A DNA stretch of 64,000 nucleotides from DAITBA01 sp036824005 (GTDB taxonomy: Bacteria; Pseudomonadota; Gammaproteobacteria; Burkholderiales; Rhodocyclaceae): contig DAITBA010000001.1 of the NCBI GenBank assembly GCA_036824005.1, forward strand, positions 434,001 through 498,000, written 5' to 3'. Shown here one piece after another: positions 63,344 through 64,000 of the stretch. Under the pieces are notes generated by a model. That model saw nothing but the letters and a program-made list of their open reading frames with translations, was not told the origin of the DNA and ran no database searches. Every line of letters starts with the position of its first letter. Position 1 is the first letter of the stretch. The position numbers and the translations under genes are program-made.

Positions 63344-63940
63344 CTACGTGGAATGGTTGCGGCTGCGCGGCAGCGTTGGCAGTCGGGCGATGCGTTTGTC
63401 AAGTCGCTCGACATCGTCGCGCAGCGCATCCACCGCATCGAGAAAACCGCGCACATCGTCGCGCCGCGGCAGTGCCGGCTGTTCCTCGCGCAGGTATTCG
63501 ACGACGTTTTGCGCAAGACTGCGCGCCGCCTGCTGCTGCCGTGCGGCGAAACCTTCCATAGCGCCCGCCAGGCGGTGCGCCGCCGCATCACCGACGATCC
63601 GGCTCAGATCCTCTTCGAAATCCCAACGCAGGCCACGAAGCACTGACCCCAGCGCATCGGCGAAATCGGCTGCGCCGACGACGCGCGCTTCGCGCATGAA
63701 CGCGTCGTGGCCTTGCAAGGCGAGAAGCGGCGTGCCGGGCGGCAGTGCGATTCGAACATCGATCTGTCTGTCAGCAGTGGAGCTGCCAAGCAAGCCGTCC
63801 GGCCGGATCTCAAAGTCGAGTGTGATCGGCGCCAGTTCCAGACATGCGCGCTTGCCCGCAAAGGGCTTGAGCCGATCGCGGGCCCAACCGGCGTCCTTGA
63901 GCAGGTGGTTTAGCACTGCGATGGCACCGCGATCCAGCAT
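63344..63940 (-). CDS. ubiJ: UbiJ-like SCP2-domain protein
   Basis: This encodes 198 residues. The N-terminal SCP2 lipid-binding fold (HLLKDAGWARDRLKPFAGKR, then APITLDFEIRPDGLL) and a C-terminal helical region (VEYLREEQPALPRRDDVRGFLDAVDALRDDVERLDKRI) match UbiJ, an accessory factor of the ubiquinone biosynthesis complex. The usual neighbours ubiE or ubiB are not in the window but could lie beyond its right end. The ATG at 63940 follows a terminator-like hairpin, so the gene may have its own promoter. Confidence 0.75.
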   Translation of the reverse strand: MLDRGAIAVLNHLLKDAGWARDRLKPFAGKRACLELAPITLDFEIRPDGLLGSSTADRQIDVRIALPPGTPLLALQGHDAFMREARVVGAADFADALGSVLRGLRWDFEEDLSRIVGDAAAHRLAGAMEGFAARQQQAARSLAQNVVEYLREEQPALPRRDDVRGFLDAVDALRDDVERLDKRIARLPTLPRSRNHST

Positions 63941-63948
63941 GGCTACGG

Positions 63949-63978
63949 AAAAAGAATGGGGACTTTCGTCCCCATTCT
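63949..63978 (-). terminator. Terminator-like hairpin upstream of ubiJ (minus strand)
   Basis: AGAATGGGGAC (63953-63963) and GTCCCCATTCT (63968-63978) form an 11-bp stem with a TTTC loop. On the minus strand it is followed by five T residues (complement of 63949-63953). It would end a transcript entering from the right of the window, just before the ubiJ start. Confidence 0.65.
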
Positions 63979-64000
63979 ATCACGACCATCAGGTGATGCT

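Overview
The window is about 64 kb from the replication-origin neighbourhood of a G+C-rich proteobacterial chromosome, most likely a betaproteobacterium. The grounds are the order mnmE-yidC-yidD-rnpA-rpmH / dnaA-dnaN-gyrB with no recF between dnaN and gyrB, followed by mnmG-rsmG-parA-parB-atpIBEFHAGDC, a fused LivM-LivG transporter protein, and parS sites beside these genes. Species cannot be read from the sequence.

Layout. 1-5515: end of topB, a DUF924 gene, a three-gene reverse operon (MBL hydrolase, DUF123 nuclease-like protein, FAH-family hydrolase) and a Deg-type periplasmic protease. 5662-14852: gyrB, dnaN, dnaA (reverse) and rpmH, rnpA, yidD, yidC, mnmE (forward), with DnaA boxes between dnaN and dnaA and upstream of rpmH. 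14835-38700: an integrative element (below). 38701-44641: parS, a TauE/SafE exporter and a branched-chain amino-acid-type ABC transporter operon. 44694-48990: second parS, mnmG, rsmG, parA, parB. 49027-55549: a reverse DUF3999/DUF2339/MFS-acyltransferase operon and an ArsR regulator. 55728-62670: the complete nine-gene ATP synthase operon. 62755-63940: a c-haem DUF3365 protein and a UbiJ-like protein.

The accessory region is the notable part. An exact 12-bp direct repeat lies in the last codons of mnmE (14835-14846) and again at 38689-38700. It brackets a roughly 23.9-kb element with a tyrosine integrase. Just inside both ends lie copies of the octamer TGTGCCCA (eight on the left, two on the right), which looks like integrase arm-type sites. 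The 3' end of mnmE (trmE) is a known island target (SGI1). Cargo from left to right: a satellite-like replication module (AlpA-type regulator, CHC2 zinc-finger primase fragment, RepA-like ATPase and small genes), an IS91-type transposase fragment, a 69-repeat CRISPR array, a complete type I-E cas operon (cas3-cse1-cse2-cas7-cas5-cas6e-cas1-cas2, reverse), a second IS91-type fragment, a frameshifted Sir2 remnant, and a compact module of MerR-like regulator, small unknown protein, HELGH zinc metallopeptidase and dCTP deaminase.

The last module is my best candidate for an undescribed system. Its three effector genes are spaced 4-6 nt apart, it sits at the element's right end beside a CRISPR locus, and dCTP deaminases are established phage-defence effectors. 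How the peptidase and MerR-like protein would control the deaminase is inference.
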